From NCBI GenBank assembly GCA_039680605.1, contig JBDKTA010000049.1, positions 1 to 64,000 of the forward strand: a DNA stretch of 64,000 nt, in the 5' to 3' direction. The DNA comes from Planctomycetaceae bacterium. GTDB taxonomy: Bacteria; Planctomycetota; Phycisphaerae; SM23-33. Each line of letters starts with the position of its first letter. Position 1 is the first letter of the stretch. The position numbers and the translations under genes were made by a program. Shown here piece after piece: positions 1 through 9,040 of this stretch. The notes below the pieces were generated by a model. The model made no database searches and was not told the origin of the DNA. It saw only the letters and a program-made list of their open reading frames with translations.

Positions 1-124
1 CAAGGCATCTTGCGTCAATCCCCCCGTGGGTGAACCACCAACTGGAGAGCCGGATGCGGGAGACCCGCCCGTCCGGTTCGGAGGGAGGGGGAACCGGTTA
101 ACAACCGGATCTCCCTACCCCTAT
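1..124 (+). mobile_element. Group II intron, 3' end (domains V and VI)
   Basis: Domain V is at 47-79. Its basal stem 47-54 pairs perfectly with 72-79 (GAGCCGGA with TCCGGTTC) and carries the catalytic AGC. The upper stem 56-60/64-68 closes a short AGA loop, and 69-71 is bulged. Domain VI follows at 83-120: 83-85 pair with 118-120, 86-92 with 110-116, 94-99 with 103-108. A117 is left bulged, as the branch-point adenosine should be, 7 nt before a 3' end of AT (123-124). The rest of the intron, including any reverse transcriptase, lies before the window. The intron ends about 15 bp from the ahcY terminator and points toward it. Class was not assigned. Confidence 0.85.
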
Positions 125-139
125 ACACTGCAAGAAAGA

Positions 140-179
140 AAACCGGGCGGCGGGAAGTTCGTTCCGCGCCGCCCGGTTT
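140..179 (-). terminator. Rho-independent terminator of ahcY
   Basis: Perfect 13-bp inverted repeat (140-152 with 167-179, AAACCGGGCGGCG and its complement) with a 14-nt loop, 38 bp past the ahcY stop. On the minus strand it is followed by a T-rich run. The stem begins with A and ends with T residues on both strands, so it could act in both directions. Confidence 0.85.
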
Positions 180-216
180 GTTGTTCAATCGGAAATTGAA
201 AATTGTAAATTGGAAA

Positions 217-1644
<1,428 letters not shown>

Positions 1645-1677
1645 AGTGCTCTCCTGAAGCCGGGGTTCGAATGGGGC

Positions 1678-1705
1678 ATTATAATCAGGGCGGTGCGATT
1701 TCCAA
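1678..1705 (-). promoter_or_regulatory. Sigma-70-type promoter of ahcY
   Basis: On the minus strand, TTGGAA (1700-1705), a 16-bp spacer and a perfect TATAAT (1678-1683), giving a leader of roughly 25-30 nt to the ahcY start. I looked for an SAH riboswitch in this interval and did not find one; the leader is too short for it. Confidence 0.7.
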
Positions 1706-1764
1706 CCGCAATTGTCTGCAGGGCCTTGGCCGTTCTGCTGGGCATGGGTCGGGGAAGCTACGTC

Positions 1765-1790
1765 CACGAATGTCACGAATGACACGAATG
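1765..1790. repeat. Three tandem CACGAATG units
   Basis: CACGAATG occurs at 1765-1772, 1774-1781 and 1783-1790, a 9-bp period. It lies in the divergent gap between ahcY and the first UroD-like gene. No pairing arm is visible nearby. It could be an operator or a remnant of another dispersed repeat. Confidence 0.5.
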
Positions 1791-1844
1791 GGAAGAAGCG
1801 GAAACGCCGCCATGCATCCGACGCGAAGTCGCATCCATCATTTC

Positions 1845-1874
1845 TAGACAGGCGTTCGTCTTGGCGGTTACGAT
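1845..1874 (+). promoter_or_regulatory. Possible promoter of the 1881 UroD-like gene
   Basis: TAGACA (1845-1850), an 18-bp spacer and TACGAT (1869-1874). The -10 box lies only 6 bp before the ATG at 1881, so a transcript from it would be essentially leaderless. This matches the absence of a Shine-Dalgarno sequence there. Confidence 0.4.
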
Positions 1875-1880
1875 GGCGCC

Positions 1881-3005
1881 ATGCACACTGCACGCGACAC
1901 CATGACGCCGCGCGAACGATGGCTGGCGGCGCTGGACATGGAGGCGGTGGACCGCCTGCCGTTCTGGCCGAAGCTGGGGGGCAACTACTCCGCGGCCCAG
2001 AAGGCGCCTTTCCGCGACATGAGCTTGGCGCAGATCCACCAGTGGATCGGCTCGGACTGTCATGAGGGGGTGGGCTTGGGCATCAAGACATCCTTCGACG
2101 GCTGGAACGTCCGTGCCGAGGCGGTTGAGCCCGGACCGGATCGCATCGTTCGCCGCAGCTATGGCGGCCCCGGGGGCGTAGAGTTGACGTCGGCGGACCG
2201 GTTCGACGAGGCCTCGGGGGCGTGGCACCCGGTCGAGTTTCCCGTCAAGACGCCCGATGACATCGACGCGATGCGAGATTTCTATCTCGCCCATCGTCTC
2301 GAGCTGGACGCGCCTTCGGTGGAGATGGCACGCAAGCGCCAGCAGGAAATCGGTCCGGCGGCCAGCACGATGGCCTGCGTCGGCACCAGCGCGTTGATGG
2401 AATGGGTGCAGCACCTGGCCGGGGTCGAGAACGCGCACTTCTTTCTGGCCGACTGTCCCGGGCGGGTCGAGGCCTTGTTCGAGGCGATGCAGACCCGTCT
2501 CGAAAACGCCATGGAACTGGCTGCCCGCCATTGCCCGGCCGACACGCTGTACCTGATCGAGAACACCTCGACGACGCTGATCTCGCCCGCCCAGTACCGG
2601 CGGTACTGCGCCGGGCACATCGGCCGCTGCGCCAGGATCGCCCGTGCCCATGGCAGGCGCCTGGTGCTGCACATGTGCGGGCATTTGAGAGACCTGCTGG
2701 ACCAGTTGTCCGGCGTAGGGGCGCGGGCGTTCGAGGCGTATAGCCGTCCGCCGCTGGGATCGGCCACGCTGGCGCAGGGGCGTGCGGCGTGTCCGGACGT
2801 GTGTTTCATCGGGGGCACCGGCGCGGGGCTGTGGTTGCGCCCGGCCGAGGATATCATCGCCGCGCTGGAGAGCGACCTGGCGGCGCTGCCGCATCATCGC
2901 GGGTTGGTGATCACATCGGCCGGCGTTATGCCCCCGGCGGCGACGCCGGAAAAGATCCGCCAGGTGTGCCAGTGGGTGCAGAATTATCCGGCGCGGATGA
3001 CGTGA
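1881..3005 (+). CDS. Uroporphyrinogen decarboxylase (UroD)-like family protein
   Basis: 374-residue protein of the UroD/corrinoid-methyltransferase superfamily. It opens with the typical [11 protein letters not shown] helix and has HMCGHL near residue 263, which corresponds to the metal- or thiol-binding strand of MtaA-like members. True HemE enzymes act in haem synthesis, but planctomycete paralogues sit in catabolic clusters and their substrates are mostly unknown. A second UroD-like gene follows at 3532 and a third at 62557. An alternative start is the ATG at 1902, which matches the usual family N-terminus. I kept 1881 because the candidate -10 box fits it. The specific reaction is not known. 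Confidence 0.8.
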   Translation: MHTARDTMTPRERWLAALDMEAVDRLPFWPKLGGNYSAAQKAPFRDMSLAQIHQWIGSDCHEGVGLGIKTSFDGWNVRAEAVEPGPDRIVRRSYGGPGGVELTSADRFDEASGAWHPVEFPVKTPDDIDAMRDFYLAHRLELDAPSVEMARKRQQEIGPAASTMACVGTSALMEWVQHLAGVENAHFFLADCPGRVEALFEAMQTRLENAMELAARHCPADTLYLIENTSTTLISPAQYRRYCAGHIGRCARIARAHGRRLVLHMCGHLRDLLDQLSGVGARAFEAYSRPPLGSATLAQGRAACPDVCFIGGTGAGLWLRPAEDIIAALESDLAALPHHRGLVITSAGVMPPAATPEKIRQVCQWVQNYPARMT

Positions 3006-3032
3006 GCATCCAGCGGTGGGTGGCTTTTGGCT

Positions 3033-3157
3033 GGGTGGCATGGCGACACCAGTTTCATCGGGGTCGCCATGGGGCATGGAACGATCATGGCGACCCGCAT
3101 AAAACAAAAACGCGTGTCGCCATGCCACCCAGGAATGCGCGTGTCGCCATGCCACCC
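3033..3157. repeat. Palindromic repeat family I, copy 1
   Basis: The arm GGGTGGCATGGCGACAC (3033-3049) is complemented by two copies of GTGTCGCCATGCCACCC (3114-3130 and 3141-3157). An inner pair, GGTCGCCATGG and CATGGCGACC, lies within the loop. It fills the gap between the first UroD-like gene and the rhamnose mutarotase gene. A partial copy with the same inner segment is at 48926-48976. Confidence 0.85.
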
Positions 3158-3196
3158 CGGTGCGGGTGGCCATACTATCGCCAAAGGAGCCAAGCG

Positions 3197-3535
3197 ATGC
3201 AGCGATACGGTTCAGTAATCGGCGTTAAGGAAGATCAGATCGCCCAGTACAAGAAGCTCCACGCGGCGGTCTGGCCGGACGTGCTGGCGATGATCACCGC
3301 CTGCAACATCCGCAACTACTCGATCTACCTGCGTAAGCTGCCCGACGGCAAGCACTACCTGTTTGCGTACTTCGAGTATGTCGGCAGCGACTTCAAGGCC
3401 GACATGGCCCGGATGGCGGCAGACGCCACCACGCAAAAATGGTGGAGCGTCTGCATGCCCTGCCAGGAACCCCTGGGCGACCGCGGCGAGGGCAACTGGT
3501 GGGCGGACATGGAGGAGGTTTTCCATTGCCCATGA
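3197..3535 (+). CDS. rhaM: L-rhamnose mutarotase (DUF718 family)
   Basis: Cytoplasmic enzyme that interconverts the alpha and beta anomers of L-rhamnose and so feeds rhamnose isomerase. At 112 residues it has the family length. Visible signatures are the N-terminal HAAVWPDV segment carrying the active-site histidine, NYSIYLR in the middle, and WWADMEEVFH at the C-terminus. The start is preceded by AAAGGAG (3183-3189) at ideal spacing. Its TGA overlaps the ATG of the next gene (ATGA, 3532-3535), so the two are probably translationally coupled. With the GH106-like gene at 17203 it points to rhamnose use. Related mutarotases for fucose have a similar fold, so substrate identity is probable rather than certain. 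Confidence 0.88.
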   Translation: MQRYGSVIGVKEDQIAQYKKLHAAVWPDVLAMITACNIRNYSIYLRKLPDGKHYLFAYFEYVGSDFKADMARMAADATTQKWWSVCMPCQEPLGDRGEGNWWADMEEVFHCP

Positions 3536-4584
3536 CCTCGCGACAGCGCGTGCTGGCGGTTTTCGAGCACCAATTGCCCGATCGCGTGCCGATGTGGTGC
3601 GGCGCGTCGCAGGAGTTCTGGGACAAGTGCAAAACCCAGCTCCAACTCGACGACGAGGGCTTGCGACGGCGGTTCCACGACGACTTTCGCCGTGTGCTGG
3701 CCCGGTATGCCGGGCCGCCCATGGTGCTCCAGCACAAAGACGCCGTCAGCCGCACCATCTTCGGCGTCGAGCGGCACGGAATGGGCTATGGCCAGCCGCT
3801 CGATCATCCCCTGGCCGGGGCGTCGCTGCAGCAGGTGCATGACTATCCCTGGCCGGACCCGGACTGGATGGACATCTCGCACATTCGCAGCGAGGCGGCC
3901 GCCTGGGCGGGGCAGTACGCCATCCTCGGCGGCGACTGGTCGCCGTTTTTCCATGACGCCATCGACCTGATGGGCATGGAGGGACTGTACCTGGCGATGT
4001 TCGACCACCCGGAAGTGGTCGACGCGATGATGACGCACATGGTCGACTACTATGCCGCCGTCTCGCGGCGCGTCTTTGATGCGGCCGCCGACGTGATCGA
4101 CGTGTTCTTTATCGCCAACGACCTGGGCAGCATGACCGGCCCGCTGCTGAGCGCGGAGATGTTCAAGCGGTTCATCCTGCCGCACACACGGCGGCTGATC
4201 GAGCTGGGGCACGACTACGGCTTGTACGTGCAGATGCACTGCTGCGGGGGGTTCGCCGAGTTGATCCCGCTGCTGGTCGAGGCCGGGCTCGACGCGCTGC
4301 ATTCAGTCCAGCCCTCGTGCCGCGGTATGGACCTGCGGGCGCTCAAGACCCTCTTCGGCGACAGGATCGTCTTCAACGGGGCGATCGATTCGCACCGGGT
4401 GCTGATCGACGGGACGCCCGAGACGGTCATCCGCGACACGCGCGAGGTGCTGGACATCATGATGGGCGGCGGCGGATACATCGGCGGGGCCAGCCACGAC
4501 ACGATCCTGGAACAAACGCCCGTGGAAAACGTCCTGGCGATGTTCGACACCCTCGAAGACTATGGGGTCTACGAGAAAGCGTAG
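3532..4584 (+). CDS. UroD-like family protein, coupled to rhaM
   Basis: 350-residue member of the uroporphyrinogen decarboxylase-like superfamily. It starts MTSRQRVLAVFEHQ, the usual family opening, carries HCCGG on the strand where MtaA-type proteins bind metal, and ends with the conserved GGGGYIGGASHDT segment. The start overlaps the rhaM stop by the ATGA tetranucleotide. An upstream in-frame extension to 3439 lies wholly within rhaM and was rejected. Coupling with a rhamnose mutarotase suggests a role in sugar or demethylation metabolism rather than haem synthesis, which is inference. It converges with the RNase HII-like gene, 18 bp away, with no clear terminator between. Confidence 0.85.
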   Translation: MTSRQRVLAVFEHQLPDRVPMWCGASQEFWDKCKTQLQLDDEGLRRRFHDDFRRVLARYAGPPMVLQHKDAVSRTIFGVERHGMGYGQPLDHPLAGASLQQVHDYPWPDPDWMDISHIRSEAAAWAGQYAILGGDWSPFFHDAIDLMGMEGLYLAMFDHPEVVDAMMTHMVDYYAAVSRRVFDAAADVIDVFFIANDLGSMTGPLLSAEMFKRFILPHTRRLIELGHDYGLYVQMHCCGGFAELIPLLVEAGLDALHSVQPSCRGMDLRALKTLFGDRIVFNGAIDSHRVLIDGTPETVIRDTREVLDIMMGGGGYIGGASHDTILEQTPVENVLAMFDTLEDYGVYEKA

Positions 4585-4602
4585 AGGCGCAAAGGCCGGC
4601 GC

Positions 4603-5721
4603 TCAGACGCACCGGTAGACCAGATCGGTGTCGATCCCCATCGCCTTGATCTCGGGCACGATCTGCTGGTAGAAGCGGTTGCCGTCAACGTAATAGCCGG
4701 CCGTGGGCTCAAGACCGGCGATGCGCGCGGTCCAGAAGCGGTTGAACAGTTCCATCATGCACTCGCGGATGTACTTGCACAGCATCGACGCCAGCGCCAC
4801 GCACAGGTGCTGGTCTTCGGCTTCGACCTGGTAGCGGATCTCCGCCACCCGGCCTGACATGGGCGCCCCGTTGTGTGGCATGGGCGTCTCGCCCATGCTC
4901 TTGCTTTGTGGCACGGGCGTCCCGCCCGTGCTCCCCGAATCGCGACCATCATGGACACGCACAACGGAGTTGTGCGTGGCACCCGTCTGGCCCTTAATGG
5001 GCGAGGCTTCCGTAATTCGGTACGCGCTGAACGTCTCGCTCTCATCGATGACCTTGAACTGCGCCTCGGGGAAAATGCGCTGCAGGCCCTCCAGGTACGA
5101 CCGCCGCCCGCCCTGGCGGTCGACGTCGATCTGCACCCGCTTGCCGGCTGAAAGCTCCCACACGTGCGCCAACAGCCGCGCCACCAGGTCGCCTACCGTG
5201 GTGGCTTTGCTCCGCGTCGCCCGAACCAGGCGATTGTACTGCCCGGCCTCGAGCACCTCGCTGCGCATGCAGAGGCATTTCACCCCCGCCCGCTGCATCG
5301 CCGTGCGAAGGGCGGCCGCGGGCAGATCCACGGCCGTCGGCGTCAGGCAGGTCGGCAGGGGCAGGTCCTGCCCGGCGTACCAGGGGTACTCGTCCATGAC
5401 CTTGAGCATGGCCGGGCAGACAAACGCCAGCAGCCCGCGCAGCGACTGGGGTCTCTGATCCAGCGAGCCAAGGAACGCCAGAGCGCCCAGTTCCAGGTGG
5501 TCCAGCGCGCCGGGGCGCTGGCGGTGGTAGAGCTTCTTGCTGTCGCTGACGACGATGCGCTTGCGCGTTCGCGAGACCTTGCGCGACACCGCCAGCGCCA
5601 GCGTCTGCCAGAGCGACTTGTCCAGCAGGTCGTCGGGTACCTCAAAGGCCGTCGCCGAGACTACCAGCGGTCCGAGGACCGGTCCCAGCCCCGCCTCGTC
5701 TATGCCCGCAATGATTGCCAT
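4603..5721 (-). CDS. RNase HII-like protein with in-frame repeat insertion
   Basis: Probable RNase H-fold nuclease related to RNase HII, which removes ribonucleotides from RNA/DNA hybrids. At 372 residues it is much longer than standard RnhB (about 200). Motifs in order are GIDEAGLGPVLGPLV near the start (Asp-Glu pair), SDSKKL, DVDRQGG, then EDQHLCVALASMLCKYIRE, which matches the segment with the last catalytic aspartate, and GYYVDGNRFY. Residues about 246-287 are encoded by the palindromic repeat at 4873-4986, in frame, just before the strand carrying the last aspartate. The start at 5721 follows GGGAGA at good spacing. It could be a long planctomycete-specific RnhB relative rather than the housekeeping enzyme. 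Confidence 0.75.
   Translation of the reverse strand: MAIIAGIDEAGLGPVLGPLVVSATAFEVPDDLLDKSLWQTLALAVSRKVSRTRKRIVVSDSKKLYHRQRPGALDHLELGALAFLGSLDQRPQSLRGLLAFVCPAMLKVMDEYPWYAGQDLPLPTCLTPTAVDLPAAALRTAMQRAGVKCLCMRSEVLEAGQYNRLVRATRSKATTVGDLVARLLAHVWELSAGKRVQIDVDRQGGRRSYLEGLQRIFPEAQFKVIDESETFSAYRITEASPIKGQTGATHNSVVRVHDGRDSGSTGGTPVPQSKSMGETPMPHNGAPMSGRVAEIRYQVEAEDQHLCVALASMLCKYIRECMMELFNRFWTARIAGLEPTAGYYVDGNRFYQQIVPEIKAMGIDTDLVYRCV
4873..4986. repeat. Palindromic repeat family A, copy 1 (inside the RNase HII-like gene)
   Basis: Three short palindromes in a row: 4878-4898 (GCATGGGCG and its complement), 4911-4931 (GCACGGGCG and its complement) and 4957-4977 (ACGCACAAC and its complement). Together they give a minus-strand reading with the words TGGTPVPQSKSMGETPMPH, with no frame disruption. 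The same three words recur at 12990-13115, and subsets recur at 20760-20872 and 55834-55900. Confidence 0.9.
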
Positions 5722-5730
5722 GATTCTCCC

Positions 5731-5757
5731 GTAGCATGGGCGAGACGCCCGTGCTAC
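5731..5757. repeat. Palindromic repeat family A, copy 2 (minimal unit)
   Basis: A single GTAGCATGGGCG...CGCCCGTGCTAC hairpin. It fills the gap between the glycosyltransferase stop and the RNase HII-like start. Read on the minus strand, its edge supplies the TAG stop codon of the glycosyltransferase (5754-5756). Confidence 0.85.
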
Positions 5758-6854
5758 TCCTGCATCGCCAGGTCTCGGTAGACCGCGGCGGTGCGGTCGG
5801 CGGCAGCTTCGATGCTGTGGTTCATCCGCACGTACTCCAATCCGCGCGCCGCCTGGGCCTTGGCCGTGGCGGCTGTGCATAACAGCGTGCCCAGCTTGCT
5901 ATCAAGTTCGTCGCTGTTGCCGGGACGAAAGAGCGAGGCCGTCACGCCGTCGATCAGGAAGTCGCACGCCGGCTGGCGGACGCTCAGGACCGGTGCGGCG
6001 GCGGCCAGGGCCTGGAGGCAGTTGAGGTCGACCCCTCCGGGCGAGACGGGGGCGACGTAGAGATCGGCGCTGCTCATGATTCGCCCGATGTACTGCGAGG
6101 GCTGCTCGGGCACCATGGTAACCTGGGGCGCCAGGCCCCGCCGCGCCACCGCCCGCCGCAACCTCCGCTGGGCCGCTCCGCCACCGAGCACGAAACAGTG
6201 CCACCGTGGACCGTCCTTGAGCACCCGCACAAGACTCTCGATCACGCTCTCGAACGGCTCGCTCTCTTCCATCGGACCCCCGAGCACGATCGCCCGCGGG
6301 CGCAGGGCATCGTCGGGACCGTCATCGGCGCGTCCGACCGCCTCGACGCCCGGCCGCGAGAGCACCGCCTGCACGTGCTCGCCCAGCTTTGCGCGCAGGG
6401 CGTCGCAAAGCGGCTGCGAGGCGGTCAGCACCGCCGCCAGCGGCAGATTCGCCGGAACCTTCGGGGCCGCCAGGTCGTCGGCTCGGTAGATCGAGACCGC
6501 AACCGGTCGCGTCAACCGCCGCCCCAACCGCGTGCTGACGTCGATCGTCGCGCCGTCCAGGCCATGCACGACCTCCACCTTGCAGCGGGCCAGTTGCGTG
6601 GCGGCCGCTTCGATCGCGGCCGCGTGCAGCCACCAGACCTTGCGCCATCGCAGCGGGACCAGCGGCAGCGTGGTCGCCAGGGCGCCGGAGGCTGCGGGGT
6701 CCTGGCCCAGCAGGGCGATCTCGATGCCCCGCTCGCGCAGGGCGCCGGCCAGCGGGGCCAGGAACGCCCCGAGGCGCACCAGCGTCTGCGGGGCGGCGAC
6801 CCACACCACGCGCAGGGCTCGCGGGGGATGCTCGATCTGTTCGGGCGGATTCAC
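5754..6854 (-). CDS. Glycosyltransferase, GT-B fold (GT1/GT4-like)
   Basis: 366-residue protein with two Rossmann-like halves. The N-terminal half opens with RVVWVAAPQTLVRLGAFLAPLA and the C-terminal donor-binding half includes PGGVDLNCLQALAAAAPVL, the place where GT4 enzymes carry the E-x7-E-type acceptor/donor motif (degenerate here). Such enzymes transfer a sugar from an NDP-sugar to a glycan or lipid at the cytoplasmic face. The substrate cannot be told. The start codon is GTG (6854). The stop codon lies in the edge of a family A repeat. The next gene in the same direction is the RNase HII-like gene, 32 bp on, so they may share a transcript. Confidence 0.75.
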   Translation of the reverse strand: MNPPEQIEHPPRALRVVWVAAPQTLVRLGAFLAPLAGALRERGIEIALLGQDPAASGALATTLPLVPLRWRKVWWLHAAAIEAAATQLARCKVEVVHGLDGATIDVSTRLGRRLTRPVAVSIYRADDLAAPKVPANLPLAAVLTASQPLCDALRAKLGEHVQAVLSRPGVEAVGRADDGPDDALRPRAIVLGGPMEESEPFESVIESLVRVLKDGPRWHCFVLGGGAAQRRLRRAVARRGLAPQVTMVPEQPSQYIGRIMSSADLYVAPVSPGGVDLNCLQALAAAAPVLSVRQPACDFLIDGVTASLFRPGNSDELDSKLGTLLCTAATAKAQAARGLEYVRMNHSIEAAADRTAAVYRDLAMQE

Positions 6855-6929
6855 AGGGGACTATTTAACCACAGCGGGCGGCTTTGAGCTATGCGCTTTC
6901 AGCGTTACGCGTATCCCCCAGTTACCAGC

Positions 6930-7089
6930 GGGGGAAAAGTCGCGGCGGAGGCACTAAATGAAGAAGCAATTCGTTGTGTGAATTACTTCTTCATTTGGTG
7001 CCGTGTACCCGTGCCCAGCGCAAGTATTCATCAAAGCCAAACAACGGCTTTGATAAATACTTGGTGCCTCCGCCGCGACTTTTCCCCCG
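6930..7089. repeat. Three-stem palindromic element, family D, copy 1
   Basis: An outer stem of more than 20 bp (GGGGGAAAAGTCGCGGCGG and its complement near 7069-7089) encloses two independent hairpins. One has arms AAATGAAGAAG and CTTCTTCATTT, the other has arms TCATCAAAGCC and GGCTTTGATAA. The copy at 42145-42289 has the same architecture in the opposite orientation. It is the main content of the 6855-7110 gap. No ORF in it is credible. Confidence 0.9.
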
Positions 7090-7110
7090 CGGCGGACCGA
7101 TAACAGAGGT

Positions 7111-7782
7111 ATGCCTACGACCATGCCATCGGCGCCGGATTTCCACCAGATGCTCCAATCGCAATTCGCCGGCGGCGGACCGGGGATGGTGATGCTGGTC
7201 CTCTGGGGATTGCTGCTGTGCTTTCTGGGATATCCGCTGCTGAGGATCCAACTGGTGATGGCGGGCCTGGTCGGGGGAATCCTGCTGGGAGCGATTTCCG
7301 CCGCGGCCCTGTACACCCAACCGACCGGGACTGACTACCTGATCTTCTGCCTGGCCGGGGCGATCCTGCTGGGACTGTTGAGCTGGTTCCTTTACCGCCT
7401 GGTGCTGGGGCTGGCGGTGCTGGCCGGCGCCACCGCACTGACGGCGACGCTGATGAACTACACGCACACATCCTGGATCGTCGGGGGGTTGATCGGACTG
7501 GTGTTGGCGCTGCTGGTGTTTGTCTACACGCGGCCGCTCGTGATCGTGCTGACGGGCGTCAGCGGCAGCGTCAACGCGGTGTTGGCCGCGACGCTTCTGG
7601 CGGTGGGCGCCGCGGGGCCGGAGGACTTGTGGCAGGTCTTTCGCGGCAACGTGTTGACGGGCATTATCGCCGCCGGGGCGGCTTTCGTTCTGGCGGCTTT
7701 GGGGTTATACTGCCAGTTCCGCCTGGCGCGAAAGTATCGGATGTGGATGGCCCCCGAGAAGGAGACCCAGGCCGCAGGATAG
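7111..7782 (+). CDS. Multi-pass membrane protein, DUF4203/TMEM198-like
   Basis: 223 residues, mostly hydrophobic, with about seven predicted membrane segments (roughly 25-45, 47-68, 75-97, 99-120, 125-145, 150-172, 178-200) and glycine-rich helix contacts. It ends in a basic, Pro/Glu-containing cytoplasmic tail. The pattern resembles DUF4203 (TM7S3/TMEM198-like) proteins, whose bacterial function is unknown. The start may be 7111 or the second ATG at 7123; AGAGG at 7105-7109 is too close to the first and a little far from the second. It stands alone between two palindromic repeats. Confidence 0.65.
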   Translation: MPTTMPSAPDFHQMLQSQFAGGGPGMVMLVLWGLLLCFLGYPLLRIQLVMAGLVGGILLGAISAAALYTQPTGTDYLIFCLAGAILLGLLSWFLYRLVLGLAVLAGATALTATLMNYTHTSWIVGGLIGLVLALLVFVYTRPLVIVLTGVSGSVNAVLAATLLAVGAAGPEDLWQVFRGNVLTGIIAAGAAFVLAALGLYCQFRLARKYRMWMAPEKETQAAG

Positions 7783-7784
7783 AG

Positions 7785-7866
7785 AATTGCAGATTTCTGA
7801 TTTGGGATTGCGGATTGATACGGCAGGCGCCAATCCGAAATCCGAAATCCCAAATCCGCAATTGAG
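7785..7866. repeat. AT-rich palindromic repeat family K, copy 1
   Basis: Imperfect inverted repeat with arms of the type GATTTGGGATTGCGGATTG and CAATCCGAAATCC...CAAATCCGCAATT. It lies between the membrane-protein stop and prfB. The same words (AAATCCGAAATCC) form the arms at 62395-62551. Its AT content stands out against the GC-rich genes. Confidence 0.8.
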
Positions 7867-7910
7867 GGAACCAAACGCCCTTCCGGGCGTCCTACGTACA
7901 GGAGTTGTAA

Positions 7911-9027
7911 ATGGCCGAACGAACCGAGAATCTGCGAGATTCGATCGAAACCCTCAGGGCCCGGATCAAATCCATCCGGGACTCTCTTTGACTTTGCAGG
8001 CAAGAAGTCGCGGTTGGGAGAACTTGAGACGCAGATGTCGGCGCAGGGATTCTGGGACAACGCCGAGGCCGCCAAGATCGTCGTCGCCGAGCTCAAGGCC
8101 GCCAAGGCCGTCGTCGACCCGATCGCGGCGATGACCAAGCGCGTCGAGGACGCCGCGGCGCTGGAAGAACTGGCACGCGAGGAAGGCTGCGACGAGACGA
8201 TGGCCGAAGCGTCCGGCGAGGTCGACAAGATCGCCGCCTCGCTGGAGCGACTGGAACTGGCGACGCTGCTGTCGGGCGAACATGACGCCGGATCGTGCTA
8301 CTTCTCGATTCATGCCGGCGCCGGCGGCACGGAAAGCTGCGACTGGGCGGAGATGCTCATGCGAATGTACATCCGATATTTCCAGCGCAGCGGGTACGCC
8401 ACCGACGAGATCGACCGCGTCGACGGCGAAGAGGCCGGAATCCGCTCGGTGACCTTCAATGTCCGCGGGCCTTACGCGTACGGGTACCTCTCGGCCGAGC
8501 GGGGCGTGCATCGTCTGGTGCGCGTCAGCCCGTTCGATTCGCAGAACCGCCGCCACACGAGCTTCGCCTCGGTGGACGTTCTGCCGGAGCTGGACGACGT
8601 GGTGCTGGATATCGACTGGGCCAAGGAAGTGCGCGAAGACATTTTCCGCTCCAGCGGCCCGGGCGGGCAGAACGTCAACAAGGTTTCCAGCGCCATCCGC
8701 CTGACGCACCTGGAGACGGGCATCGTCGTGCAGTGCCAGAACGACCGCTCCCAGCACAAGAATCGAGCCGAGGCCCGCAAGATGCTCTCGGCCAAGCTGT
8801 ACCAGCGCGAGCAGGCCAAGCGCGACGCCGAGTTGAGCAAGCTTTACGGCGAGAAGGGCGAGATCGCCTTCGGCAACCAGATCCGCTCGTACGTGCTGTA
8901 CCCCTACCAGCTCGTGCGGGACGAGCGGACGGACCTCAAGAGCCCCCACACCGACCGCGTGCTCGACGGCGACATCCAGGAGTTCATCGACGCGGCCCTG
9001 CGGCTTCGCGCCGAAAAGGGCCAGTAG
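7911..9027 (+). CDS. prfB: Peptide chain release factor 2 (programmed +1 frameshift)
   Basis: Recognises UGA and UAA in the ribosome and triggers peptide release. The zero frame starts at 7911, after AGGAG (7900-7904), and runs 26 codons to an in-frame TGA at 7989. A +1 shift at CTT-TGA-C continues into GAC TTT GCA GGC and on to 9027, giving 371 residues. The downstream part carries the anticodon-like RVSPFDSQNRRHTSF (SPF) and the catalytic SSGPGGQNVNKVSS (GGQ). Without the shift one would annotate only 8014-9027 and lose the N-terminal domain. RF2 normally controls its own level this way. Confidence 0.95.
7986..7992 (+). other. Programmed +1 ribosomal frameshift site of prfB
   Basis: CTT TGA C: leucine codon, in-frame UGA and a following C, the standard RF2 autoregulatory slip. 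After slippage the frame reads GAC TTT GCA GGC, the conserved D-F-A-G. The upstream stimulatory Shine-Dalgarno-like element is weak here (GGGA, about 4 nt before CTT) compared with the canonical AGGGGG. Confidence 0.95.
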
Positions 9028-9040
9028 CGAAAAAATATTG

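Noticed and set aside
1-179. Typical group IIC insertion after a terminator
   Set aside because: In group IIC introns the terminator hairpin is in the 5' exon. Here it is in the 3' exon, so the class was left open.
1645-1677. SAH riboswitch upstream of ahcY
   Set aside because: The interval between the -10 box and the start codon is only about 30 nt and lacks the conserved riboswitch core.
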